Origin: an uncultured Bacilli bacterium
Lineage (GTDB): Bacteria; Bacillota_I; Bacilli_A; ML615J-28; CAG-698
Assembly (NCBI GenBank): GCA_947627195.1
Contig: CANQVC010000002.1
Span: 1-64,000, forward strand
DNA length: 64,000 bases
Direction: 5' to 3'
This document shows, piece after piece, positions 39,232 through 47,456 of the stretch. Within the stretch, counting starts at the first letter, position 1; each line of letters opens with the position of its first letter. The notes under the pieces were generated by a model. It was given only the letters and a program-made list of their open reading frames with translations. It did not search any database and was not told the DNA's origin. The translations under genes were made by a program, and so were the position numbers.

Positions 39232-39686
39232 TCTTTCACCTCAAAATTATGTACCATTAAAAGTGCATTTTCCCCATTATTATAATATCCTTTTCTAATT
39301 GCTACTTGTTTGAATTGATATTTTTGATATAAATGAATAGCTTTTTGATTTGATTCACGAACTTCTAAACTAATATTTTTAATATGACTTTTATTACATA
39401 ATTCCATAACAAAATCTAACATCATACTACCAAATCCTTGATTTTGATATAAAGGGTCAACATAAAAATTTATAATTTCCATATTTTCATCAACAGATAA
39501 ACCAATATATCCTCTTACTTCATCATTTATTTCTAAAACAATATAATGACTAAATGGGTTTAATGTTAGTTCTTGGTATAACATATCATAACCAAAAGTA
39601 TGACCAAATGCTCTTTTTTCTCCTTCAATTACTTGATCAATATCATCAATATTCATTGGTCTTAATTGATAATGAAGATCTTTCAT
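39228..39686 (-). CDS. rimI: RimI-type GNAT N-acetyltransferase
   Basis: The 152-residue GNAT-fold enzyme has the acetyl-CoA loop YQNQGFGSMML and the C-terminal SNQKAIHLYQKYQFKQVAIRKGYY. RimI acetylates the N-terminus of ribosomal protein S18 in E. coli, and the gene is usually placed between tsaB and tsaD as here. It shares one base with the tsaB stop and overlaps tsaD by 4 nt. The substrate in this organism is inferred. Confidence 0.88.
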   Translation of the reverse strand: MKDLHYQLRPMNIDDIDQVIEGEKRAFGHTFGYDMLYQELTLNPFSHYIVLEINDEVRGYIGLSVDENMEIINFYVDPLYQNQGFGSMMLDFVMELCNKSHIKNISLEVRESNQKAIHLYQKYQFKQVAIRKGYYNNGENALLMVHNFEVKE

Positions 39687-40273
39687 TAAATAGCACCTCT
39701 TAAATAATTAGGTTCTAAAATATGAATATTATCAACTTTATTGACATGTAATTTTGTTAATAAAAGAGGGTTGATTAAAATATTATCATTTTGAATTAAT
39801 TTAATATTTTGATAAGATGCAATTTTGTTTTTAAATTCTGTATCTAACAAAAACATTTCATATTCTATTTGTTTATATTTTCCATTTTCAATTGAAAATA
39901 TTTTTGTATAACTATAATTCTTCTTTGCTTTTAACATCACACCATATAAACCATCTTGATTATAATATCCTGATGTTAATAAATCAAGACTGCTTACAGT
40001 ATATAGAGGTATTTTTAATGTCCAAGCAAACATTTTCGCAACTGTCATACTAACTCTTAAACCAGTATAAGCACCAGGACCTACACCAATGATAATATTA
40101 TTAAAATCCTTAATTTGCCAATTTAATTTATTTAATCCATTTGTTATTTCATTTATCAAATGATCAGAATGATTATTATTTCCAACACTTTGAACATTAA
40201 ATAATATTTTATTATCTTCAATAAAATATATCAATAACCAATTAGATGATGTATCCATAATTAATGTTTTCAT
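39686..40273 (-). CDS. tsaB: tRNA threonylcarbamoyladenosine biosynthesis protein TsaB
   Basis: The 195-residue ASKHA-fold partner of TsaD, with the N-terminal MDTSS and the conserved GVGPGAYTGLRVSMTVAK. It scaffolds the TsaBDE complex. It overlaps tsaE by 4 nt and rimI by one base. The C-terminal subdomain is shorter than in E. coli, as is usual in Firmicutes. Confidence 0.94.
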   Translation of the reverse strand: MKTLIMDTSSNWLLIYFIEDNKILFNVQSVGNNNHSDHLINEITNGLNKLNWQIKDFNNIIIGVGPGAYTGLRVSMTVAKMFAWTLKIPLYTVSSLDLLTSGYYNQDGLYGVMLKAKKNYSYTKIFSIENGKYKQIEYEMFLLDTEFKNKIASYQNIKLIQNDNILINPLLLTKLHVNKVDNIHILEPNYLRGAI

Positions 40274-40719
40274 ATCATAACCTTCTTTATAATTGATAAA
40301 TAATCATTTGATGTTGATGATAAAATAACTTGTCTTTTATTTCCATCATGATATATTTCAATGTTTAATCTATCTGTTGGCAGTAATTCTTTGATTTGTT
40401 CTGCCCATTCAATAACACAAACACCATTTGCTTCAAAATATTCTTCTAATTCAAAATCATCCATTGGATTAGTAATACGATATACATCCATATGATATAA
40501 ATCTAATCTACCATGATATATTTTTAAAATAGTAAATGTTGGTGAATTAACTATTTGCATAATACCAAGACCTAAAGCAATTCCTTTGGTCATAGTTGTC
40601 TTACCACTACCTAAATCACCATTCATGGTAATAATCATATTAGGTTTTAATTGTTCACCAATTTTTTTACCTAAAGAAATCATTTCTTCGGGAGTTTTTA
40701 TTTCTATTTTGTATTGCAT
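40270..40719 (-). CDS. tsaE: tRNA threonylcarbamoyladenosine biosynthesis ATPase TsaE
   Basis: The 149-residue P-loop ATPase needed for turnover of the TsaBD complex. Walker A GDLGSGKT is at 34-41, followed by NSPTF and HMDVYR. The start ATG at 40719 has AGAGAGTG as a ribosome binding site. It is the first gene of tsaE-tsaB-rimI-tsaD, with an extended -10 promoter at 40760-40788. Confidence 0.95.
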   Translation of the reverse strand: MQYKIEIKTPEEMISLGKKIGEQLKPNMIITMNGDLGSGKTTMTKGIALGLGIMQIVNSPTFTILKIYHGRLDLYHMDVYRITNPMDDFELEEYFEANGVCVIEWAEQIKELLPTDRLNIEIYHDGNKRQVILSSTSNDYLSIIKKVMI

Positions 40720-40759
40720 TTATAAGCACTCTCTTTAATTTTTTTTACTATTTATAATT

Positions 40760-40788
40760 ATTATATCACATCTATGAAAGATTTTCAC
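40760..40788 (-). promoter_or_regulatory. Promoter of the tsaE operon
   Basis: The extended -10 TGTGATATAAT is preceded at 17 bp by the weak -35 GTGAAA. Confidence 0.6.
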
Positions 40789-40831
40789 TATAATTTTTTA
40801 TTTTTATTATATAAAAAATTTAAAAAGTATT

Positions 40832-41527
40832 TTAGATTGAAACATCATTATAATGTAAATATGTAAAGATACCTAAAAATATTGCCATTGCTATTTTTTC
40901 TTGATATGATGGTGATTGTAATTGTTTTAATTCAACTGGATTACTTAAAAATCCTACTTCAACTAAACATCCTATTTTTTTAGTATTATCAATTAAATAT
41001 TTACCAGTAATACTTTTAGCTTGACGATTTGTGTTTTTTAATAAACTAATTAAACTTTCTTGAATTTTTAATGCTAATGTTTTAGAATCATTATTATGGG
41101 GATTATAAAATGTTTGGGCACCATGAATTTTATCACTTTGATAAATATTTGCATGAATGGAAATATATAATAAACAATTAGAATTATTTATTCTTTTTAC
41201 TCTTTCATGAATATCTTCTGTTTTATGACTTTTCGCATTAATTGAGGCTAAATCATAATCACCATTTCTTGTCATTTTCACATTAAATCCATTATTTTCT
41301 AATATTTGTTTTAAAATAAATGAAATTGATAAATTAATATCTTTTTCATATATTTCATTTCTAGCTATTGCTCCACCATCTCTTCCTCCATGTCCAGGAT
41401 CTATATAAATAATATTATTTTCTTTTTTTGTTACTTCTAATAAATTTAAATTATGGGAAAATAACAAGATTGTTATTGATATTATCAATAATGTTATTAG
41501 TGATATTATTATAGAAATTTTTTTCAT
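40832..41527 (-). CDS. N-acetylmuramoyl-L-alanine amidase, CwlD-like
   Basis: Zinc amidase of the Amidase_3 family, cleaving the MurNAc-L-Ala bond in peptidoglycan. An N-terminal membrane/signal segment (about 4-24) precedes the catalytic domain: zinc ligands His46 (DPGHGG), Glu61 and His125 (SIHAN), catalytic Glu190 (LVEVGFLSNP). The 231 residues, with a bare catalytic domain and no binding repeats, match CwlD, which makes muramic-delta-lactam in the spore cortex. The sporulation setting supports this, but vegetative amidases of the same family cannot be excluded. It lies downstream of a thioredoxin-like lipoprotein gene, separated from it by a terminator-like hairpin. Confidence 0.78.
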   Translation of the reverse strand: MKKISIIISLITLLIISITILLFSHNLNLLEVTKKENNIIYIDPGHGGRDGGAIARNEIYEKDINLSISFILKQILENNGFNVKMTRNGDYDLASINAKSHKTEDIHERVKRINNSNCLLYISIHANIYQSDKIHGAQTFYNPHNNDSKTLALKIQESLISLLKNTNRQAKSITGKYLIDNTKKIGCLVEVGFLSNPVELKQLQSPSYQEKIAMAIFLGIFTYLHYNDVSI

Positions 41528-41532
41528 ATTTT

Positions 41533-41568
41533 ATTTACCATACCTTCTATTGTTATTATATGGTAAAT
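41533..41568. other. Hairpin in the leader of the amidase gene
   Basis: ATTTACCATA and TATGGTAAAT form a perfect 10-bp stem with a 16-nt loop, just upstream of the amidase start on the minus strand. It is not followed by a T-run. It may be an mRNA leader structure or an operator. Confidence 0.4.
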
Positions 41569-41572
41569 AAAG

Positions 41573-41604
41573 AAAAAAAGAAGAAAACATTACATTTTCT
41601 TCTT
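41573..41604 (-). terminator. Terminator of the thioredoxin-like lipoprotein gene
   Basis: On the minus strand GAAGAAAA pairs with TTTTCTTC around a short loop, followed by seven T. The stem is A/T-dominated. Confidence 0.55.
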
Positions 41605-41609
41605 CTAAG

Positions 41610-42164
41610 TTAAATTTTATTATATCCAAGGGAAGTAATACCATCAATATAAATATTTTTTAAATTATCTTTTTCTTCATCAGTTAGATTTACAATATAT
41701 TCACCATTTTCATCTTTGAATGTTGCAATATGATGAGATAAAATATCACCCTTTTTTATGAAATAAACATCAGGAACAGCTAATGTTTTTTTACCATCAC
41801 GAATTTCTAAATCTCCTACTTCATCTTCAATGAAATTTAGTAATTGTTGATAATCTTGGGTTTCATTTGTTCTCATGTTATATAAATCTAAATAAATAAT
41901 TTGTGGACAATCAAATGTAATAGCAACTTCATTCAAAATAGGAATGCATGTACGACAATATGGACATGGATATTGATTATCATTATAAGCTAACAAAACA
42001 ATACCAGTACCATTTTGAAATAAATCATAAACATCATCAAAATCTTCTTTCACATAAATGTGTTCAACATCACGCATATAAGGAAAATCTTTATTAAATC
42101 CTTTTGATGAATCACATCCACATAAAACAAAAATTAACAATAATAATATAATTAATTTTTTCAT
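41610..42164 (-). CDS. Thioredoxin-fold lipoprotein with CxxCxxC motif
   Basis: The 184-residue exported lipoprotein has a signal ending LCGC (Cys17 lipidated). A thioredoxin-like domain follows. IVLLAYNDN leads into CPYCRTC (Cys67, Cys70, Cys73), and the cis-proline region LAVPDVYFIKKGD occurs near residue 148. The third cysteine after the CxxC pair is unusual. It probably acts in disulfide or thiol exchange at the outer membrane surface or spore envelope. It is translationally coupled (4-nt overlap) to the S1-domain gene upstream. Confidence 0.75.
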   Translation of the reverse strand: MKKLIILLLLIFVLCGCDSSKGFNKDFPYMRDVEHIYVKEDFDDVYDLFQNGTGIVLLAYNDNQYPCPYCRTCIPILNEVAITFDCPQIIYLDLYNMRTNETQDYQQLLNFIEDEVGDLEIRDGKKTLAVPDVYFIKKGDILSHHIATFKDENGEYIVNLTDEEKDNLKNIYIDGITSLGYNKI

Positions 42165-42514
42165 TCATTATCACCTGTATTTTTCATTTCTTCTAATTGA
42201 GTATGGATAAATTGAGGCATATAATCACGAAGTGTTTTAAAACCAATTGTAAATTTGGGTACACTTCCTTTTATCCCACGAACTTTATTTAAAGCTTTAT
42301 AACTAAGTTTTAAACGTTTCTTTTCTTCATCAACATCGACAACTTTCAATTTTACTCTTTCGCCTATTTCCACGAAATCTTTAATATCACGGACAAAATT
42401 ATCTGAGAATTCCGAAATATGAATTAATCCTGTATATTCCCCAACATCAACAAATGCTCCATATCCGATGATATTGGTAATAATGCCATATATAATATCT
42501 CCTTTTTGTATCAT
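42161..42514 (-). CDS. S1-domain RNA-binding protein (YabR/CvfD type)
   Basis: The 117-residue protein has one N-terminal S1 domain (about 1-72; GDIIYGIITNIIGYGAFVDVG, GLIHISEFSDNFV, KRLKLSYKAL) and a short C-terminal tail. Small single-S1 proteins of this type (GSP13/YabR/CvfD) associate with ribosomes or act post-transcriptionally in Firmicutes. It has its own extended -10 promoter and overlaps the thioredoxin lipoprotein gene by 4 nt. Confidence 0.85.
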   Translation of the reverse strand: MIQKGDIIYGIITNIIGYGAFVDVGEYTGLIHISEFSDNFVRDIKDFVEIGERVKLKVVDVDEEKKRLKLSYKALNKVRGIKGSVPKFTIGFKTLRDYMPQFIHTQLEEMKNTGDNE

Positions 42515-42557
42515 TTTTTATCATCCCTTTGTTAGTAAAAAGTTTATATCTATGTAT

Positions 42558-42586
42558 ATTATATCACAGATTTCGTCATCTGAAAA
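42558..42586 (-). promoter_or_regulatory. Promoter of the S1-domain gene
   Basis: The extended -10 TGTGATATAAT is preceded at 17 bp by the -35 TTTTCA. Confidence 0.6.
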
Positions 42587-42595
42587 TATTTTTTA

Positions 42596-42621
42596 AAATA
42601 AAAACTCCTAAAAAGGAGTTA
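42596..42621 (-). terminator. Terminator of nfu
   Basis: AACTCC and GGAGTT form a stem overlapping the nfu stop codon; on the minus strand TTTTATTTT follows. Confidence 0.75.
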
Positions 42622-42855
42622 CATTTCCACAAGTTCGACACCAATTACACCTGGAACTTCTTCCAAAAGTAATGCTTCGATACCATCTTTCATTGTTAAA
42701 TCGATACTTGAACAGCCAATACAAGCACCCAACATCTTTACATAAACTATACCATCTTTAAAACTAACAAATTCAACATCCCCACCATCTCTTTGTAAGT
42801 AAGGTCTAATTTTTTCAATAATAGTTTTAATTTGAACAATTATCTTATCATTCAT
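42619..42855 (-). CDS. NifU C-terminal-domain iron-sulfur scaffold protein
   Basis: The 78-residue stand-alone NifU-like C-terminal domain has the cluster-ligating pair Cys45-x-x-Cys48 (GACIGCSS) and the preceding IRPYLQRDGGDVEF signature. Such Nfu proteins carry Fe-S clusters to target enzymes; clients in this window could include the ferredoxin-type aldo/keto reductase. It is a single-gene unit with a near-consensus promoter (42903-42931). Confidence 0.9.
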   Translation of the reverse strand: MNDKIIVQIKTIIEKIRPYLQRDGGDVEFVSFKDGIVYVKMLGACIGCSSIDLTMKDGIEALLLEEVPGVIGVELVEM

Positions 42856-42902
42856 TTATATTACTTCTTTCTTTATATCTTTATTACAATTATTGCAATG
42901 AT

Positions 42903-42931
42903 ATTATACTCTTTTTTAAATACATTTTCAA
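42903..42931 (-). promoter_or_regulatory. Promoter of nfu
   Basis: TTGAAA and TATAAT are separated by 17 bp on the minus strand, about 45 nt upstream of the start codon. Confidence 0.75.
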
Positions 42932-42959
42932 GCAAAAAGCTTTTTGATTTAATTAAATT

Positions 42960-43598
42960 TTATTTATCATAAACATCAGGAACTACTTTATCAGTATTAT
43001 AATAATATCTTGGGACACTTCCTTGTAATATTTGCACAACTAAAGGAATATTACAATTAACAATTGATGTACCTTTTTTTAATGGTAAAATAGTATTGAT
43101 TTGTATTTCAACTTTAATATCAATTTCAAATAAACTATTATTAATACCATAATCATTCATCGTTGTTACAATGTCACATACATAACTACCAATCGGAATT
43201 ATTCTTATTTTTAAATATGGACCAACATTAGAAAATAATGTTTCACTAAAAATAATACCAAATGGTAAAGTTAATTTTTCATCTTTTAATGTTTGAAGAC
43301 TATCTTGAATTGAGGAATGTACCATTGATAAAATATAATTTACTTTACTTGTATTAATATAAATGGCACTAACAACATCATCTTTATTTGTTACCATTGT
43401 ATATAATTCTTCACTAGGAATTTGTTTTGCAACATTTGTTCTTAGTGCTTCTTCGATATAATTTGAAGCATATAAGGTTGTTTTTTGTTCAATATATACT
43501 TCTACACGATGACTAAAATAGCCATTAATAAATTGGGTTAAAAACAAAATGATTAAAATAATACAAATTAAAGAGAAAAAAAATTTCACTTTCTTCAT
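42960..43598 (-). CDS. yunB: Sporulation protein YunB
   Basis: The 212-residue protein has an N-terminal membrane segment (about 5-27). It matches YunB: LTLPFGIIFSETLFSNVGP, then RIIPIGSYVCDIVTTMNDYGINNSLFEI and LQGSVPRYYY near the C-terminus. In Bacillus it is made in the mother cell under sporulation control and is needed for full sporulation efficiency. It is the last gene of the unit starting with the FAD oxidoreductase at 47331. The typical VxYVxGxVP-like ending is clear, so the family call is firm. Confidence 0.87.
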   Translation of the reverse strand: MKKVKFFFSLICIILIILFLTQFINGYFSHRVEVYIEQKTTLYASNYIEEALRTNVAKQIPSEELYTMVTNKDDVVSAIYINTSKVNYILSMVHSSIQDSLQTLKDEKLTLPFGIIFSETLFSNVGPYLKIRIIPIGSYVCDIVTTMNDYGINNSLFEIDIKVEIQINTILPLKKGTSIVNCNIPLVVQILQGSVPRYYYNTDKVVPDVYDK

Positions 43599-43629
43599 AT
43601 TTAATTTTATGTAAGAAAGTGAAAAATAT

Positions 43630-44412
43630 TTATATTTTATTTTTTTTATAAAGAATTAAATTAAAATCCATTGTAATATTCATTTTATTAAAATCAATAT
43701 TACGTTTAATAGGATTAGTTTTATAATAATATGGAGTCATTTGAAATAAACTTTTAACATCATTTACCATTGTTTGATATTTTATTTCTTCTTCATATAT
43801 AGAAGAGAATGTTGGAAATGAATATATTTTTTCTTGATTCAAATAAACATCATCATATAAAATTTCTTTTAATTCTAAAAGATGATCTCTTCCTGGAGTT
43901 ATTTTTAAAATATATTGATTACATATTCTTGGAAATTCTATTTCATTATGGGGAGCAAAAATATTTAAAATCAAATCAAATGAATTATTTTTAAAAGGTA
44001 AATTAGTAACACTTGCAACAGCATAATCAATCATATTTGTTTTTTTAGATGCTATTTTACAAGCTTCTTTGGAAATATCAATTCCAACACATTTTATATT
44101 AGGGTAAAATTTTAAGATCTTGCGATCATAAAAACCTTCCCCACAGCCAACATCTAAAATATTATTGATATTTAATTTACCAATTATATTAATAATTTTA
44201 TCAACTAAATTATTAAATATTCCACTATTTAAAATATTACTTCTAGCAATTAACATTTCTTTATTATCGCCACTCATTTTAGAATTTATTAATAAATTAA
44301 CATATCCTTCTTTCGCAATATTATATAAATGTTTGTTGCTACAAATATAATTTTTATTTACTTTTTCAAGCTGTTCTTGACAAATTGGACAGATAAAAGG
44401 TACTTTATTCAT
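43630..44412 (-). CDS. RlmA-type 23S rRNA (guanine-N1) methyltransferase
   Basis: The 260-residue methyltransferase has an N-terminal zinc motif (Cys8, Cys11, Cys24, His28 in CPICQ...CSNKH). It is followed by the family linker YNIAKEGYVNLL and the Rossmann methyltransferase core with DVGCGEGFYD and GIDISKEAC. RlmA enzymes methylate G745 or G748 of 23S rRNA; which one cannot be read here. It lies 31 nt before yunB and 29 nt after the serine hydrolase. Confidence 0.85.
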   Translation of the reverse strand: MNKVPFICPICQEQLEKVNKNYICSNKHLYNIAKEGYVNLLINSKMSGDNKEMLIARSNILNSGIFNNLVDKIINIIGKLNINNILDVGCGEGFYDRKILKFYPNIKCVGIDISKEACKIASKKTNMIDYAVASVTNLPFKNNSFDLILNIFAPHNEIEFPRICNQYILKITPGRDHLLELKEILYDDVYLNQEKIYSFPTFSSIYEEEIKYQTMVNDVKSLFQMTPYYYKTNPIKRNIDFNKMNITMDFNLILYKKNKI

Positions 44413-44441
44413 TATTAATTTAAATGATTATTTCCTATTAA

Positions 44442-45887
44442 TTATCGTGGTAAAGATTTATCTACAATCTTTAAAGGTTGTTTTTTATATTGATATGATA
44501 TTTTATAAACATCATTTTCAACAACGCAATTATAACTATAATTAGATAAATTATTTTCTAATACTTCTTGTAAAGATTTGTCTTTTAATGATTTTTCAAT
44601 TTTTTCAAAATCTTGATAACAAGAAATATTTAAAACATCTAATAATGTCATTGGTAAGAAATATAAATTATTGTTTCTTTCTTCATAAACAAGTTCTACT
44701 TTTCTTCCATCAACATATCCTATTTTTTCTCCTTTTTTGAATGTGAAAAGATGGGAATCATCATTTGTCCAATATTTCTTTAATACTTCACTAATGTACT
44801 TTTCATGAATATCGGCTACACCTATTTTTTGATAATGATAATGACCACCATTTGTCATATGAATCATTCCTAATTTTTGTTTTTGATTAAACAAGAAGAA
44901 AGTTTTAACTCCATATGCATCGCCAAAATGACCATATAAACGACAACCATCAAAATGATCCATAATCTTTAATTGTAATCCTTTTGCGGTATAACTACTA
45001 TCCATTCTTCTTGAACCCCACCATGTCATTTGCATCATACGATCAAATGTTTCTTTTTTCATGATTGGTTCACCACCATCGATAAAGCATTGCATAATTT
45101 TCATTAAATCTCTAGTACTAATAAATAATCCTCCTGCTGGTCCTCTAAAACTTTCGCCTAATTTAAACTTTGGATAAGCATTTTCAACGAATGATTTTCC
45201 TGTTCTACCTAGACGAACACCACCATCTTTAGTTGGATAATAAGTTGAAGCAATATCTTTTGATTTAATGTCAGGAGCTCTAAATGAAGCATCTAAATTA
45301 AGTTTATTAAAAATGTTTTTAATAATATAATCAGTAAAATATTCACCTGTAATTCTTTCCACAATACATGCTAATATTCCACAACCAAAATTGGAATATT
45401 CAAAATAAGTACCTGGATAATAATTATTAAATGTTCCTTCATCCCAATATTTACCACTTGGTAATAATAAATCTTCCAAAGATACTTCTAAAGATGTACC
45501 ATTAACTAGATTATAGCCTGTATCTTTAGTACTATTAACACCTTTTTCTTCACCATCACGAATACTTGAAGTTTGAGTCATTACCATATTTAAAGTAATT
45601 GGCACATCAGGAAATTTAGGATTGCGTACTTTAAATCCTAAATATTTACTAATATCTTCTTTAAAATCAACTAGACCTTTTTCATATAGTTGCATGATAC
45701 AAGCACCAACCATGATTTTAGAAACAGATGCTATACGAAATACTGTATCACATGTACAATTTCTATCATCTTCAATACTACTTTTACCATAACTTAATTC
45801 TTCAACGATTTTACCATCTTTTACAACCATTGAACAAGCACCAACTAATTTACTATCTTGACAAATTTTTGTGAAAATATCTTTCAT
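44442..45887 (-). CDS. Serine hydrolase of the beta-lactamase/class C family
   Basis: The 481-residue cytoplasmic protein (no signal peptide) has the penicillin-binding-type fold. The nucleophile motif SVSK is at 54-57, the second motif YSN is at 164-166, and HFGDAYGVKTFF is in the place of the third motif. The family includes esterases, D-aminopeptidases and beta-lactamase-related proteins; the lack of export argues against a role on peptidoglycan. It lies directly downstream of the FAD oxidoreductase gene (25-nt gap). The substrate is unknown. Confidence 0.82.
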   Translation of the reverse strand: MKDIFTKICQDSKLVGACSMVVKDGKIVEELSYGKSSIEDDRNCTCDTVFRIASVSKIMVGACIMQLYEKGLVDFKEDISKYLGFKVRNPKFPDVPITLNMVMTQTSSIRDGEEKGVNSTKDTGYNLVNGTSLEVSLEDLLLPSGKYWDEGTFNNYYPGTYFEYSNFGCGILACIVERITGEYFTDYIIKNIFNKLNLDASFRAPDIKSKDIASTYYPTKDGGVRLGRTGKSFVENAYPKFKLGESFRGPAGGLFISTRDLMKIMQCFIDGGEPIMKKETFDRMMQMTWWGSRRMDSSYTAKGLQLKIMDHFDGCRLYGHFGDAYGVKTFFLFNQKQKLGMIHMTNGGHYHYQKIGVADIHEKYISEVLKKYWTNDDSHLFTFKKGEKIGYVDGRKVELVYEERNNNLYFLPMTLLDVLNISCYQDFEKIEKSLKDKSLQEVLENNLSNYSYNCVVENDVYKISYQYKKQPLKIVDKSLPR

Positions 45888-45912
45888 TTTTTATATTCCT
45901 TTCTTAGATATT

Positions 45913-47331
45913 TTAATTAAATCTTTCACCAATACTTCTAGCAATCTTTATGCCATTTGCTCCTGCTTGCGCAAGACCTCTTGTAATACCTGCTCCATCG
46001 CCACCAACAAATAAATTATGAATTTTTGTTTCAAATTGATTATTTACTTCAACTCTATCTGAATAGAATTTAGCTTCTACGCCATAAAATAAAGTATGAT
46101 CATTAGCTATACCAGGTGTAACTCTGTCTAATGCATGAATCATTTCAATTAATGATTTCATTGTATTATAAGGAAGAATTAAACCTAAATCACCAGGAAC
46201 TGCTTCTTTTAATGTTGGTTTTACAAATCCTTCATCAATTCTTTTTTTAGTACTTCTTCTTCCTTTTAAAATATCACCAAATTTTTGCACAATGACTCCT
46301 CCTCCACTTAGTTTGTTTGCTAAATGGGAGATTTCTCTAGCATATTCATTAGCATCACGGAATGGTTCATCAAATTCATGGGAAACTAATAAAGCAAAAT
46401 TAGTATTTGAACTTCCTAATTTTTCATCATGATAAGCATGACCATTACATACCATAATACCATTCCAGTTTTCAACAACAACATGTCCACTTGGATTAGA
46501 ACAAAAAGTTCTTACTTGTGTTCCAACACTTGTATTAAATATAAACTTTCCTTCATATAAATATCGATTAATTTCATCCATTACGATGTCATTGGTTTCA
46601 ACACGTACACCAATATCAACACGATTATTTTTCATTTTAATACCATGTTTACTTAATGTTTTAGTTAACCAATTAGATCCACCACGTCCAACACCTATAA
46701 CAACGTAATCAGATTCTATTATTTCATTATCATGAATGACAATTCCTTTTATTTTATCATCTTTCACAACAATATCTTTTACTTCTGTTTCAAATAAATA
46801 ATCAACATGTCCTTTCATTTCTTCGAAAATACTTTCTAGAACACGTAAATTAATTTCTGTCCCTAGATGACGAACTTCACTGCGAAGTAGTTTTAAACCT
46901 ACTGCTATTCCTCTTCTTTCGATATTCAAAACTTCTAATGTTGATGGGTTAGTTAATTCTTTAGGAGCACCATGTTTTAAATTAATTTGGTCAACATAAC
47001 GAATTAACGATAAAACTTCATCTGATGGAATATATTCATCCATCCATCCACCAAATTCACTTGTGATATTGAATTTACCATCGGAATAAGCTCCTGCACC
47101 ACCAAAGCCACAAGTCATTGAACAACTTGGTTTACATCCACTATTTCCATACATATCTTTAGGACATTGTTTTAATTTCTTTTGTAATATTGGACATGTT
47201 CGATGATATATATCATGTCCTTTATCTACTAATAATACATTTAGTTGCGGAGATTTTGTCATTAATTCGTAAGCTGTAAATATACCCATTGGACCAGAGC
47301 CAACAATTATTACATCATATTTTTTATTCAC
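45913..47331 (-). CDS. FAD-dependent oxidoreductase of the COG2509 type
   Basis: The 472-residue flavoprotein has the dinucleotide-binding motif GSGPMG at 11-16. A Cys-rich stretch of about 20 residues follows near position 63 (CPKD, GCKPSCSMTCGFGG). The C-terminal FVGGDGAGITRGLAQAGANG closes the FAD site. The family is annotated only as uncharacterised FAD-dependent dehydrogenases. It starts with GTG at 47331 after GAGGAA, under an extended -10 promoter. It is the first gene of a four-gene unit to yunB. Confidence 0.85.
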   Translation of the reverse strand: MNKKYDVIIVGSGPMGIFTAYELMTKSPQLNVLLVDKGHDIYHRTCPILQKKLKQCPKDMYGNSGCKPSCSMTCGFGGAGAYSDGKFNITSEFGGWMDEYIPSDEVLSLIRYVDQINLKHGAPKELTNPSTLEVLNIERRGIAVGLKLLRSEVRHLGTEINLRVLESIFEEMKGHVDYLFETEVKDIVVKDDKIKGIVIHDNEIIESDYVVIGVGRGGSNWLTKTLSKHGIKMKNNRVDIGVRVETNDIVMDEINRYLYEGKFIFNTSVGTQVRTFCSNPSGHVVVENWNGIMVCNGHAYHDEKLGSSNTNFALLVSHEFDEPFRDANEYAREISHLANKLSGGGVIVQKFGDILKGRRSTKKRIDEGFVKPTLKEAVPGDLGLILPYNTMKSLIEMIHALDRVTPGIANDHTLFYGVEAKFYSDRVEVNNQFETKIHNLFVGGDGAGITRGLAQAGANGIKIARSIGERFN

Positions 47332-47371
47332 AAAACAATTCCTCGCTTTCTTTTTTATTAATTATATGCAT

Positions 47372-47400
47372 ATTATATCACACTTTTAATAATTTGACTA
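47372..47400 (-). promoter_or_regulatory. Promoter of the FAD oxidoreductase unit
   Basis: The extended -10 TGTGATATAAT is preceded at 17 bp by TAGTCA. Confidence 0.6.
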
Positions 47401-47406
47401 CAACAA

Positions 47407-47438
47407 AAAGTTCTCAAACGAAATTATTTGAGAACTTT
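47407..47438 (-). terminator. Terminator of the ABC importer operon
   Basis: AAAGTTCTCAAA and TTTGAGAACTTT form a perfect 12-bp stem with an 8-nt loop, about 20 nt past the substrate-binding protein stop. TTTTTG follows on the minus strand. Confidence 0.8.
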
Positions 47439-47456
47439 ATTAATATTATTTATAAA

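Noticed and set aside
42930-42946. Terminator after yunB
   Set aside because: CAAAAAGCTTTTTG is a simple palindrome without a loop or T-run in the right place.
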